NCBI RefSeq assembly: GCF_009712035.1
Contig: NZ_VILB01000014.1
Span: forward strand, 212,086-276,085
Reading direction: 5' to 3'
Length of the DNA: 64,000 nucleotides
Source: Anabaena sp. UHCC 0187
Lineage (GTDB): Bacteria > Cyanobacteriota > Cyanobacteriia > Cyanobacteriales > Nostocaceae
A model generated the notes under the pieces. That model saw nothing but the letters and a program-made list of their open reading frames with translations. It was not told the DNA's origin and did no database searches. The position numbers were made by a program, and so were the translations under genes. The number at the start of each line of letters is the position of its first letter. Position 1 is the first letter of the stretch. Shown piece after piece: positions 27,943 through 36,766 of the stretch.

Positions 27943-28326
27943 ATGCAGCGCACTCTCTTATTGGCAAAAATTCATAACTGTACGCTCACAGCGGCAAACA
28001 TCAATTATGTGGGTAGTATCAGCATTGACGAGATTCTCTTGAAACAAGCTGGTATAGTTCCTTATGAGCAAGTACAAGTAGTGAACATTGCCAATGGTGA
28101 GCGTTTCATTACTTATGCCATACCTGCTCTAGCTAATTCAGGAGCTATTGAATTGAATGGAGCAGCAGCACGGTTAGGCATAATTGGCGATCGCTTGATT
28201 ATAATGACTTACGGGCAGTTTACTATAGAAGAGTTAAAATGTTACTCTCCTACCGTTGTAATTGTGGATGAAAAAAACCAGTTGTTAGAAGTCCGACACT
28301 ATGATGATCTGCTTAGTAAGCTCTAA
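27943..28326 (+). CDS. panD: Aspartate 1-decarboxylase
   Basis: 127 residues. The self-cleaving Gly-Ser is present in YVGSISID, where the Ser becomes the pyruvoyl group. Other family motifs are [20 protein letters not shown] and [19 protein letters not shown]. It makes beta-alanine from aspartate for pantothenate and CoA. The next gene starts 12 bases after its stop, so they form an operon. Confidence 0.95.
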   Translation: MQRTLLLAKIHNCTLTAANINYVGSISIDEILLKQAGIVPYEQVQVVNIANGERFITYAIPALANSGAIELNGAAARLGIIGDRLIIMTYGQFTIEELKCYSPTVVIVDEKNQLLEVRHYDDLLSKL

Positions 28327-28337
28327 TTTTCAAGAAA

Positions 28338-29237
28338 ATGTCAAATTTTGAGTTGTCCGATTCTCAAATCTACGTTTCTGAACAACTAAGTCCCATCCTT
28401 GCTAATCAATCTGAGCCATTTCAGGTGCGATTCTGGGGTGTACGTGGTTTAATTCCTACTCCTAGCGCCCATAACACCCGCTATGGTGGTAATACTGCCT
28501 GTGTGGAGATGGATGTGGCTGGAAACCGCTTAATTTTTGATGGAGGGACGGGGTTACGCATTCTCGGTGGCAATTGGCAAGAATTAGAAAAATCTCTAGA
28601 AGCTCATTTATTTTTCACTAATTCCCAATCCAATCGCATCCAGGGCTTTCCTTTTTTCGCACCAGCTTTTATTGCAGGCAATTGTTTTCATATTTATGGA
28701 ACAGCGGCTTCCAATGGGGCATCAATTAAGCAATGTCTGTGTGATCAAATGCTCCAGCCTCATTTTCCGTATCCCTTACAAGTGATGCGGTCAACATTAG
28801 AATTTTATAATCTGACTCCAGGAAAGTTAGTTGAGTTAAATGATATCAAGATTACAACCGGATTAATTAATAAAAATCAGCGTTCCATTGGCTATCGTGT
28901 CAGTTGGGGGAAGTACAACGTAGCCTATGCTACGGAGTTGCATAAAATTGTTGATTTAGAAGATCAAACACAGATTCTGCAAATTATTCAAGATGCGGAT
29001 TTATGGATTACTAATGCCATTTATACTCCGCCAACAGGTCATAAACATGAAACCACTGAATCATTTTGGCAACCAGTCATAGATATGGCTCAAAAAGCGG
29101 GAGTAAAACGCTTAGTCATCTCCCATCATCATCCCGATGATCATGATGATTTTCTTGACTCTGTTCAAACGGAAATTCAGTCAGTATTCCCTAAAGCATT
29201 ACTAGCTCGTGAAGGACTGGTTTTAAATATTAATTGA
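28338..29237 (+). CDS. Metallo-beta-lactamase-fold protein lacking metal ligands
   Basis: 299 residues. The scaffold is that of the cyanobacterial MBL hydrolases beginning FWGVRG-IPTP and RYGGNTACVEMDV...LIFDGGTGLRILGG. The metal motif normally read as HSHWDHIQGFPFF is here NSQSNRIQGFPFF (residues ~94-106), so all three first-site ligands and the catalytic Asp are lost. The later His (usually in NHPG) and the bridging Asp (usually YATD) are also changed (NKNQ, YATE), while the final HHHPDDHDDF is kept. It is therefore probably a pseudoenzyme with a binding or regulatory role. The frame is intact. It is co-transcribed with panD. The comparison sequence is from memory. Confidence 0.85.
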   Translation: MSNFELSDSQIYVSEQLSPILANQSEPFQVRFWGVRGLIPTPSAHNTRYGGNTACVEMDVAGNRLIFDGGTGLRILGGNWQELEKSLEAHLFFTNSQSNRIQGFPFFAPAFIAGNCFHIYGTAASNGASIKQCLCDQMLQPHFPYPLQVMRSTLEFYNLTPGKLVELNDIKITTGLINKNQRSIGYRVSWGKYNVAYATELHKIVDLEDQTQILQIIQDADLWITNAIYTPPTGHKHETTESFWQPVIDMAQKAGVKRLVISHHHPDDHDDFLDSVQTEIQSVFPKALLAREGLVLNIN

Positions 29238-29284
29238 TTAAGTTGCTCAAAAATCAAATAAAGTTCTATATCAACCTGCTCAAT

Positions 29285-30322
29285 TTAATTGAGTAGAAAA
29301 TTAATTTGTTTAAGTTTAGCAGCTACTATGCCACTGCTAATTAACTCCGCTGCTTTGTCTATACCAGCTTGCATATCTGGACATATCCCACTGCGCCAGA
29401 GGTAAAAACCACCATTCCAAAGGGCTGTTTGCATCATTTCGCTGGCTTTTCCCGTCAAAACCCCTTGCATATCCTTGATGAGTTCTTCTGTAGTCGTCAG
29501 AGGGACGTTTTTAGTTGTAAAACCATATTCACGAGGTGCAAGTTGTAGCCGTGCTAGTTCTTGTGGACTTGATGAAGATAAGCCGATAATGGCTGTGCGG
29601 TCGCGGGGTAAATCACAACTACCTTCCAAACCCTTGACAAAGGTATATTTAGTCACGCCACGCAACCCCAACGCTACCTGAAACATTCCTTCTGTAGGAG
29701 GATGAACAAAACCGGCAATAATGTGAGCATTACCAGCGTAGGGACACCAAATTAATTCCATTGTCGCTAATGGTGGACGTTTTCCCAATTGTTCACGGTA
29801 CTCCCACAAAATTTGATTTAAAGGAAAATGCTGGGGTGTATAAATAAAACCAATTCCTGTTTCCTCAAAAACCTCCTGGATTTGTTCCAGTGGTAAACCA
29901 GTCCAATCTATGCCTAAACCTTGCCAAATCTCGATTAAAGGTAAACCATATTTGGTGGGTAAGCGATTTCCCCCGTGCATAATTACAGGTTGTCCCGCAG
30001 CAGCCAATAATAAAGCCGTAATCACATTAATGGGTGCGGTGCGAGTTCTGCCATCATAGGGTATACCTAAAACGATCACAGGTTGTGGGATTGGTGGCAA
30101 TTTGGGACCGAGTTCATAGTAAGCATCTAACATCCCTGCTAACTCTTCCCCAGTGGGACGTTTAATGCGGTGAGCAATTAAAAATGCGCCAATTTGGGCA
30201 GGTGTCGCTTCAGCCAATAACATCATTTTTGTCGCAGTAGCCGCTTCAGCGCGAGTTAAATTTTCTGATGTATGACTTCCGCTACCTACTTTTTGGATAA
30301 ATTCTCTAAATTTATTAGTCAT
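29285..30322 (-). CDS. Anthranilate phosphoribosyltransferase family protein (TrpD2/YbiB-like)
   Basis: 345 residues. The helical N-terminal domain (LTRAEAATATKMMLLAEATP, IGAFLIAHRIKRPTGEELAG) and the glycosyltransferase-like domain belong to the TrpD family. The phosphoribosyl site is atypical: GIPYDGRTRTAPI and MHGGNRLPTKYG replace the TrpD GTGGD and KHGNRSVSS. That pattern is typical of TrpD2/YbiB paralogues, which bind nucleic acid rather than make tryptophan in characterised cases. It runs convergent with the panD operon. Confidence 0.85.
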   Translation of the reverse strand: MTNKFREFIQKVGSGSHTSENLTRAEAATATKMMLLAEATPAQIGAFLIAHRIKRPTGEELAGMLDAYYELGPKLPPIPQPVIVLGIPYDGRTRTAPINVITALLLAAAGQPVIMHGGNRLPTKYGLPLIEIWQGLGIDWTGLPLEQIQEVFEETGIGFIYTPQHFPLNQILWEYREQLGKRPPLATMELIWCPYAGNAHIIAGFVHPPTEGMFQVALGLRGVTKYTFVKGLEGSCDLPRDRTAIIGLSSSSPQELARLQLAPREYGFTTKNVPLTTTEELIKDMQGVLTGKASEMMQTALWNGGFYLWRSGICPDMQAGIDKAAELISSGIVAAKLKQINFLLN

Positions 30323-30643
30323 TCCTGGTTATTGAGAATAGGAGTATTTATTGGCTGTACAGAATGCCATTTACCAAATATTAACGCGGCAATGGCAATA
30401 AATCCTTTTCCTACACTCATTCCTTCGGCAAAAAATCTTAAAATAATATTTTATGTAATATTTTCTAATTGGAGACATATCATTTTTTTGTCAGAATCAG
30501 GATATCCAGGATTTAAGGATATACAGGATGTTGGTTTGCGTTAAGGTTTTTTAGATGTAAAGATTTTTGTGATGTACTAGAAACTTTTTTAGCATTGTAT
30601 GGTAACATCAAATTAAATGCAAATTTAGCGTAAATTAGTTATT
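30323..30643. other. Gap upstream of the toxin-antitoxin pair
   Basis: It carries one copy of the AGGATATCCAGGATTTAAGGATATACAGGAT repeat at about 30497-30529, related to those at 31320, 31530-31746 and 54333. The AT-rich stretch 30540-30640 should hold the antitoxin promoter. Confidence 0.5.
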
Positions 30644-30934
30644 ATGATTAATTTAAGTCGAGATATTCAGTCACTTTCAACTTTTAAACGCAATACTAAT
30701 GAACTGATTAACCAGATGAAAGAAACTGGAAACCCTATGGTTTTAACAGTTAATGGTAAAGCAGAATTAGTAGTACAAGATGCTGCTGCTTATCAAAAAT
30801 TACTCGATACTTTGGAAAAGTTAGAAACTCTCATTGGTATCAAAAAAGGATTAGAAGATATAGCAACAGGTAATACACAATCTCTAAATAATTTTATTGA
30901 AGAAATGCAGCAAAAATATGGAATTTCAGGTTAA
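30644..30934 (+). CDS. Antitoxin, Phd/YefM family
   Basis: 96 residues. The N-terminal DNA-binding half has the YefM pattern (SRDIQSLSTFKRNTNELINQ, MVLTVNGKAELVVQDAAAYQ), and the C-terminal acidic helix (FIEEMQQKYGISG) wraps the toxin. It represses its own operon and neutralises the product of the overlapping gene. It lies in a repeat-rich, plastic region. Confidence 0.9.
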   Translation: MINLSRDIQSLSTFKRNTNELINQMKETGNPMVLTVNGKAELVVQDAAAYQKLLDTLEKLETLIGIKKGLEDIATGNTQSLNNFIEEMQQKYGISG

Positions 30935-31247
30935 ATTAACTGGTAATGCCAAACTAGAAATAGAAGCTGTATATCTTTGGCTAAAAGAATATAATTCTGA
31001 TTATGCAGATCAATGGTTTAGGGATTTAATGAATACTATTGCTACTTTGCAAGATAAACCTAAACGGTGTGCTTTTGCTAGAGAAAATGATGATTGTCCT
31101 CAAGAAATAAGACAATTTTTATATGGGAAAGGAAGAAATAAATATCGTGTAATTTTTACCATTGAAGAGGATATTGTTTATATTCTTTATGTCCGTCATA
31201 GCGCACAATCTTCAATAATATTCAATCCTCTTGATTTTGAGGAATAG
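30918..31247 (+). CDS. RelE/ParE-family toxin
   Basis: The ATG at 30918 (MEFQVKLTGNAKLEIEAVYL) is preferred over the ATG at 30897, since the latter adds seven out-of-family residues; either way the gene overlaps the antitoxin, so the two are coupled. The ~109-residue chain has the RelE/ParE fold: helices at the N-terminus, LQDKPKRCAFARENDD, then EIRQFLYGKGRNKYRVIFTI and VYILYVRHSAQ. It may cut mRNA on the ribosome or poison gyrase; the sequence does not decide which. Confidence 0.9.
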   Translation: MEFQVKLTGNAKLEIEAVYLWLKEYNSDYADQWFRDLMNTIATLQDKPKRCAFARENDDCPQEIRQFLYGKGRNKYRVIFTIEEDIVYILYVRHSAQSSIIFNPLDFEE

Positions 31248-31780
31248 TGTAGATAATGCACGACAGCTTAACACACCCTAGAATCTAATTTGTCTGATAG
31301 CGAAGCGTGGCGTAGCCATATCAGGATATCCAGGATTTGAGGATTTACAGGATTTTGATTTTATTTGTGGTGTACTAATATTTTAATTTGTCTGATAGCG
31401 AAGCGTGGCGCAAGCCATATCAGGATGTCCAGGATTATAGGATTTTCAGGATGTTTTTTGGTGATCGTGTGTAGGTATTTTGGGATTTTCAAGATGTTTT
31501 TTGATGATTGTCTTTAAATAATTATAAAAAATCTAAAAATTACCATCCTGTACATCCTTTAATCCTGGTTATCCTGATTCGGACAAATACAACTTTCATC
31601 ACCAACAAACAATCTAAAAATTACCATCCTGTAAATCCTTTAATCCTGGATATCCTGATTCTGACAAATACAACTTTTATCACCAACAAACAATCTAAGA
31701 ATTACCATCCTGTTCATCCTTTAATCCTGGTTATCCTGATTCTGACTTAATAATTTGCTGTAACCCTTAAATGTTACAGT
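31248..31780. repeat. Repeat-dense gap after the toxin-antitoxin pair
   Basis: Two ~65-base direct copies, each opening TTTGTCTGATAGCGAAGCG, lie at about 31287-31352 and 31384-31455 and run into ATCAGGATATCCAGGATT. They are followed by the 81-bp tandem array at 31530. No gene can be supported; the 80-residue frame here is simply the array read in phase. Confidence 0.75.
31530..31746. repeat. 81-bp tandem repeat, ~2.7 copies
   Basis: Units start at 31530, 31611 and 31692 with AATCTAA(A/G)AATTACCATCC, so the period is exactly 81 bases. Each unit contains CATCCTTTAATCCTGGTTATCCTGATT followed by GACAAATACAACTTT and ATCACCAACAAAC. Because 81 is divisible by three, one frame stays open through all copies. 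The inner part is the reverse complement of the AATCAGGATAACCAGGATTAAAGGAT repeat found elsewhere in the window. Confidence 0.9.
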
Positions 31781-33094
31781 TTACAAGTCTCGACGCGAGA
31801 GAAGAGAGCATTCTACATACCAAGACTCTTCTTCAATATACTCCCCCATTTGCCACCGCATCTCCCCTGGAAGGTGTCCTTCTGGTGCTTTTATATCAAA
31901 ATTAATATCTTCATAGTCCAACTCTATACCTCCTTTTCTCCATCCTATCTTGTCTATGAACTTATCGAAAATTTTCTTATCATATTCTCTCGTTCCCCCT
32001 AAACTTTGATAAATCTTTTTCTGTACAGAGAACCCAAATTTACCATCACTATATTTTACCCACAATTGGTCAATAGTACAGAGATCCTCACAGGGAAAAT
32101 TATCAATATCTTCTACTCTTAACCAATATTCTTCTTCCCGTTTTGCAACTTCTAACATTACCTGTGCTGTTTCCTCATCCGCATCTTTCCAATTCCCAGC
32201 TTTGAGTAAGTCCCGCAGTTTACTATAATCCATCCCTACGGCTGATTTTAATTCTACCTTATTACCATTATTCCTACTACTTAAACCAGGAAATAAACCC
32301 ACCCATTCCTGCATACTTTGGGGACGGTTTTTAGGTTCTAATTCTAAACCTTTAATAATCGCTTGATTTAACCTATCACTAATCCTTGAATTAATCCTTT
32401 TTGGTTCTATTAACTCATTATTTAACATCTTCCTTGCTAAAGAAGGTCTGGGAGTATCTCCAGTCACCAAATAAAATAAAGAAGCAGCTAAAGTATAAAC
32501 ATCAATACTTGCTGATTTTTCCGTTTCTAGCATTTGTTCCCAAGGTGCAAAAGCTAGATTAGCAGCTTGGTTAATGCTTTGACTATTGACATTTCCCGCT
32601 AAACCAAAATCTATTAAAATTACAGTATTGCTATGTTCTCTTAAAATCATATTACCAGGATGTGCGTCCCGGTGAATAATGCCATTTTGATGACAGAGAG
32701 ATAAAGCATCAGCAATTTGTTTAATATAATCAATAGCAATTTTTTCCGATAAAATGCCCTTATCTTGGATTAAATGATATAAATTTTCACCCTTGACAAA
32801 ATCCATGACTAAACATGGTAAATTATCCTCTTCAAAAAAGTCTATAATTCTGACAATGTTGGGATGATAATTTTGAGAAATTTTGGCTAATGTTCTTCCT
32901 TCCTTGCGAAAACCTTCCACATATTTAGGATAATTAGCATCTCTACACAACCGACTATTAGGAGTTTTAATAACAACAGGAAAATTCAATTCTTGATGTC
33001 TAGCTTTATAAGTAATTCCAAAACCTCCTTCTCCAATTACTTTTTCTATAATATATTGGGGACGTTGTTTTAATGCTTTTCTTGGTTGCAGCAT
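31781..33094 (-). CDS. Serine/threonine protein kinase fused to a GUN4 domain
   Basis: 437 residues. Kinase domain ~15-265: glycine loop GEGGFGITYKARHQ, VVIKTPNSRL, catalytic loop IIHRDAHPGNMIL, LIDFGLAG, then FAPWEQM. The catalytic Asp and metal-binding residues are present. After a short linker, residues ~290-437 form a GUN4 domain (YSKLRDLLKAGNWKDADEET, CTIDQLWVKYSDGKFGFSVQ, APEGHLPGEMRWQMGEY). GUN4 domains bind porphyrins and in free form stimulate Mg-chelatase; fused to kinases they may let tetrapyrrole or another ligand control phosphorylation. It is one of several such fusions known in cyanobacteria. Confidence 0.93.
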   Translation of the reverse strand: MLQPRKALKQRPQYIIEKVIGEGGFGITYKARHQELNFPVVIKTPNSRLCRDANYPKYVEGFRKEGRTLAKISQNYHPNIVRIIDFFEEDNLPCLVMDFVKGENLYHLIQDKGILSEKIAIDYIKQIADALSLCHQNGIIHRDAHPGNMILREHSNTVILIDFGLAGNVNSQSINQAANLAFAPWEQMLETEKSASIDVYTLAASLFYLVTGDTPRPSLARKMLNNELIEPKRINSRISDRLNQAIIKGLELEPKNRPQSMQEWVGLFPGLSSRNNGNKVELKSAVGMDYSKLRDLLKAGNWKDADEETAQVMLEVAKREEEYWLRVEDIDNFPCEDLCTIDQLWVKYSDGKFGFSVQKKIYQSLGGTREYDKKIFDKFIDKIGWRKGGIELDYEDINFDIKAPEGHLPGEMRWQMGEYIEEESWYVECSLLSRRDL

Positions 33095-33170
33095 AGACAG
33101 AGAGATGATTGAGTATATCCGTGATTATAACATTTCCTAGTTTAATCAAGTACAAAATTAGCATTTATTA

Positions 33171-33250
33171 TCTGTGTTCATCTGCGTTTATCTGCGTTCA
33201 ATTAATTATCCTGAAAATCCTTTAATCCTGAAAATCCTGATTCAGACAAT
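33171..33250. repeat. Dispersed repeats upstream of the topoisomerase gene
   Basis: A copy of the ATCTGCGTTTATCTGCGTTCAATT repeat (33171-33203) is joined to a diverged copy of the ATCCTTTAATCCTGAAAATCCTGATTC repeat (about 33208-33245). Both families recur in this window (22860; 31530; 54333). Confidence 0.75.
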
Positions 33251-33323
33251 TCAAATTCCCAACTTCTTGTAAAAATATTGTCATTTATTTTATCCTATAT
33301 AAAGCATCTCAAAAACAAGTTCC

Positions 33324-35507
33324 ATGCCCAAACGCCTCCTAGTTGTTGAATCACCCGGAAAAGTCAAAAAACTGAGTCAAATTCTCGGTGCAGATTGGAT
33401 TGTCCGCGCTAGTTGTGGACATATCCGCGAACTTAGTAACGAGGGTGATGATTCACTGGGATTTACAATGGAGGGTAATACTGTTCGCTGCAATTATATC
33501 CCCCGTGACCAACGCGCAAAAGAAACGATTCAACAGTTAAAAGCCGCTGTTAGGCAAGTTGATGAAGTTGTTTTAGCTACAGACCCAGACAGAGAGGGAG
33601 AAACTATTGCTTGGCATCTTAAAGAAACGTTAGGATTAAGAGACCCCAAACGAGTAGTTTATACAGAGATTACACCATCAGCGGTACGAAATGCGATCGC
33701 CCACCCCCGAAAACTTGACACTAATCTCATCGGTGCCGGATTATGTCGAGATTGCCTTGATAAGTTGGTAGGTTATAAAGGTAGTCCCTTAGTTTGGGCA
33801 TTAAATAACGGGGCAAAAAGTGTAGGTAGAGTTCAAAGTGCCACATTGCATCTAATATGTCAGAGAGAAAGAGAAATTCTGGCTTTTGTCCCCCAAGATT
33901 ATTGGAGTGTGTGGGTAGATTATCAAGAAGGATTTAGGGCTTTTTACAAAGGTACGGCAAATACTGACAAAGAAACATCAGAACCAGAAACAGAAACTCA
34001 CGATGATGCAGCTAGTAACAACCCAGAAAAACCCGAATCTAAGCGCGTTCTTTCGGAAGCAGAAGCAAACAGATTAGTTGAAGAAGCAAAACGTCATCCT
34101 CATCAAATTATTCACCTAGAAGGGAAACTCGTTTATCGTCAACCCCCTCCACCATTTACCACTTCTACCCTCCAACAAGCTGCCGGTTCAAAGTTGAAAT
34201 TTTCCCCTGATAAAACCATGCAGGTGGCACAAAAACTATATGAGGCAGGATTAATTACATATATGCGAACTGATTCAGTGATGTTAAGTCCTGAATTTTG
34301 TGCTAGTGCGCGTCAATGGTTGGAACAAAATGACCCCCAGAATGTCCCCCAGCAAGTAGCCAAGCAGCGCAGTAGTAAAACGGCTCAGGAAGCACACGAA
34401 GCCATTCGTCCTACAGATGTGTTTCGTCCTTCCGTGCAATTGCGGGCAGAATTACCTGAAGATGAGTTTAACCTATATGTGATGATTTGGAAAAGAGCGA
34501 TCGCTTCCCAATGTCGTCCTGCACAACTTCGCAAAACTCTGGTAATTACGAAATCAGGTAATATCTTATGGCAAGCTAGAGGGCAGGTAATTGAATTTTA
34601 CGGTTATGCAAAATATTGGCTGAATCTGAGCAAAGATGCCGTTTTACCTTTATTGCAACAGGGACAAATACTAACTTTAGAAAAAGCCGGACATGACCAG
34701 AAACAAACCCAACCACCGCCCAGATATAGTGAGCCAAAACTTGTACAATTAATGGAACGTAAAGGAATTGGTCGTCCTAGTACCTATGCTCCGACAATTG
34801 CCACTTTAAAGAAACGCAATTATGTAGAATTAAAAAAAGACAATCTTCAACCTACAGCTTTGGGTTTAGAAGTAGATGAATTTTTACAAAAGGCTTTACC
34901 AGATTTATTAGAAGCGGAATTTACTGCGAAAATGGAGGACGCGCTAGATGCAATTTCCGAAGGAAAAAACTCTTGGCAACATTACCTAACTAATTGGAAT
35001 CAAACTTATTTTGTTCCGGCACTTTCTAAAGCTAAAACGGTGGTAGCTAATTCATCAACTACAGGTAAAAATAATAATTTTCTTGAAAGAAAATATGAAA
35101 CATCTAAAACTCGTTGTCCTGAATGTAAGGAGTGTTTAGCCAAAATTCCCAGCAGTAAAGTTAAAAAGAAATACTTTCTTAAATGTGTAAGTGGCTGTGA
35201 AAACATTGTCCTATTTTGGAGTGATTTTAATAAAAAGTGGGAAGCACCGAAAACTAAAACATCTTCAGATGAAAACGCTCCCAAACCTGCAAAAAAAATC
35301 ACTGCATACCCTTGTCCAGTATGTCAGAAACCTTTAGAAGAATACAGTTATATTAAAGACGGACAAAACAAAACTATGCTGCGGTGTTCCGGTCAAGAAT
35401 CATGGAAAGATAAGAAACATAAAGACGTAGCTTATTTTCATACAGCAAAAGGGTGGTGGAGTCCTAAATTTGGGAATTTAAATAATATCGTATCCGGACA
35501 AACATGA
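33324..35507 (+). CDS. topA: Type IA DNA topoisomerase
   Basis: 727 residues. Toprim at the N-terminus (LLVVESPGKVKKLSQILG and ATDPDREGETIAWHLKE), then the type IA core with the active-site Tyr at residue 313 in LITYMRTDS, and PTDVFRPSV. The C-terminal part has two zinc-ribbon-like units (CPECKECLAKIPSSKVKK... with LKCVSGC; CPVCQKPLEEYS...MLRC). It relaxes negative supercoils. It is shorter than the main cyanobacterial TopA as I remember it, so it is probably a second paralogue; the gene symbol is therefore tentative. Confidence 0.88.
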   Translation: MPKRLLVVESPGKVKKLSQILGADWIVRASCGHIRELSNEGDDSLGFTMEGNTVRCNYIPRDQRAKETIQQLKAAVRQVDEVVLATDPDREGETIAWHLKETLGLRDPKRVVYTEITPSAVRNAIAHPRKLDTNLIGAGLCRDCLDKLVGYKGSPLVWALNNGAKSVGRVQSATLHLICQREREILAFVPQDYWSVWVDYQEGFRAFYKGTANTDKETSEPETETHDDAASNNPEKPESKRVLSEAEANRLVEEAKRHPHQIIHLEGKLVYRQPPPPFTTSTLQQAAGSKLKFSPDKTMQVAQKLYEAGLITYMRTDSVMLSPEFCASARQWLEQNDPQNVPQQVAKQRSSKTAQEAHEAIRPTDVFRPSVQLRAELPEDEFNLYVMIWKRAIASQCRPAQLRKTLVITKSGNILWQARGQVIEFYGYAKYWLNLSKDAVLPLLQQGQILTLEKAGHDQKQTQPPPRYSEPKLVQLMERKGIGRPSTYAPTIATLKKRNYVELKKDNLQPTALGLEVDEFLQKALPDLLEAEFTAKMEDALDAISEGKNSWQHYLTNWNQTYFVPALSKAKTVVANSSTTGKNNNFLERKYETSKTRCPECKECLAKIPSSKVKKKYFLKCVSGCENIVLFWSDFNKKWEAPKTKTSSDENAPKPAKKITAYPCPVCQKPLEEYSYIKDGQNKTMLRCSGQESWKDKKHKDVAYFHTAKGWWSPKFGNLNNIVSGQT

Positions 35508-35561
35508 ATCAACCCATTAGCCATAGCAATCCTAAACAAAATATAAACACCTCCTTATTCT

Positions 35562-35597
35562 CTTCCTCTGCGCCCTCTGCGCCTCTGCGGTTAGTTT
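35562..35597. repeat. CTCTGCGCC-type dispersed repeat
   Basis: CTTCCTCTGCGCCCTCTGCGCCTCTGCGG followed by TTAGTTT. It belongs to the same family as the copies at 36791-36822, 38496-38523 and 38559-38596, the last three lying inside reading frames. Confidence 0.8.
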
Positions 35598-35631
35598 AAA
35601 AAACGGCATATCTGCGAAAATTAAATATGCT

Positions 35632-36558
35632 TTATTTTGAACTTTGAATTGCCGGAATATTATCCTTAACAAGTTGCCAAAAATGCTGAATTGGGGGAAT
35701 CTGAAGACGATCTTGAGTAGTTACCATAACTACCCGACGAGTCAGACTAGAATCATCAGATATACCACTATTAGCTAGAGAACGAACTGCAAGAGTAGGA
35801 TCATATCTAGCTTCTATTAATGCTGACTGGGGAAGTAAAGCAATGAGTTGTCCTTGACGAACTACTCCCCGAAAAGCATCTAAAGTATTTACTTCCAAAG
35901 CTGCGTAAAGTTTGACTTGCATCTGTTCAAATCTATCTTGAATCAGACGCTGCATCCCATAACCATCTTTAAATACTACTTGGGGATAACGAATTAACTC
36001 TAACCAAGGAATAGACTCATATTCAGCCAAGGGGTGATTTGCTGCGGTTAAGACTTCTATGGGTTCTTCGTATAGCATTTCTACAGCCATTTCCTTACCC
36101 GTGATTAAAAAGCGATTGTGCATGACAATTGCTAAGTCTACTAAACCATCTTTAAGGACCTTAAGAGAGCGATCGCTTCCTAATGATGTTACCCTTAATT
36201 GTACATGAGGATAATCATGACAAAACTTTTGTAACACTGGTGGTAAGTAAGAAGCGCAGACAGAATGAATTGCGGCAATACATAGTTCTGGCTGCTTTCC
36301 CGTAACTAAATCCGTTAATTCTTGTGTAGCGGATTCCCATTCTTGGCAAATTTTGCGGACACGGGGAAGTAAACATTCACCCCCTAAAGTCAATTTGGCA
36401 TGGCTACTGCGATGAAACAGTTCTACCCCTAAATCTGCTTCTAGTGCCTGAATTTGTCTACTAATAGTTGATTGAGTCACACCACATTGTTTTGCAGCTT
36501 GTTGAAAACTGCCAGTTTGAGTGATCGCCAAAAAGGCTTGCAACTGCTCTAGACGCAT
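35632..36558 (-). CDS. ntcB: LysR-family regulator, probably NtcB
   Basis: 308 residues. N-terminal winged helix-turn-helix (RLEQLQAFLAITQTGSFQQA, CGVTQSTISRQIQALEADLG, ELFHR) and a periplasmic-binding-like effector domain (ELCIAAIHSVCASYLPPVLQ, SLGSDRSLKVLKDGLVDLAI, VVFKDGYGMQRLIQDRF). From memory it closely follows Anabaena NtcB, the nitrite-responsive co-activator of nitrate assimilation genes, except that no nir/nrt gene lies nearby here. It is divergent from the TpsB gene. The LysR family is certain, NtcB identity probable. Confidence 0.75.
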   Translation of the reverse strand: MRLEQLQAFLAITQTGSFQQAAKQCGVTQSTISRQIQALEADLGVELFHRSSHAKLTLGGECLLPRVRKICQEWESATQELTDLVTGKQPELCIAAIHSVCASYLPPVLQKFCHDYPHVQLRVTSLGSDRSLKVLKDGLVDLAIVMHNRFLITGKEMAVEMLYEEPIEVLTAANHPLAEYESIPWLELIRYPQVVFKDGYGMQRLIQDRFEQMQVKLYAALEVNTLDAFRGVVRQGQLIALLPQSALIEARYDPTLAVRSLANSGISDDSSLTRRVVMVTTQDRLQIPPIQHFWQLVKDNIPAIQSSK

Positions 36559-36766
36559 TTTGATCTAGCCTGATGATAAATTTAGAACTTTAATTAATTT
36601 AACGGTTTCTCTGTATAATTTTAATTTAATTTAATTTCTTATCCAGATATTTAATTTACATCATCACATTAGCATAAATACTTGTTAACACTGATAATAA
36701 AAACCGAAGCAGTAAAACGCAACTTAAATCCTATGAATTAATAATTTTGCACTTAAAACAGTTTTT

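Noticed and set aside
31530-31746. Possible CRISPR array
   Set aside because: The 81-base units are nearly identical throughout, with no unique spacers, only ~2.7 copies, and no cas genes nearby.
31508-31750. 80-residue open frame with internal repeats
   Set aside because: It is the 81-bp tandem repeat read in phase; the period is a multiple of three, so the frame stays open by construction.
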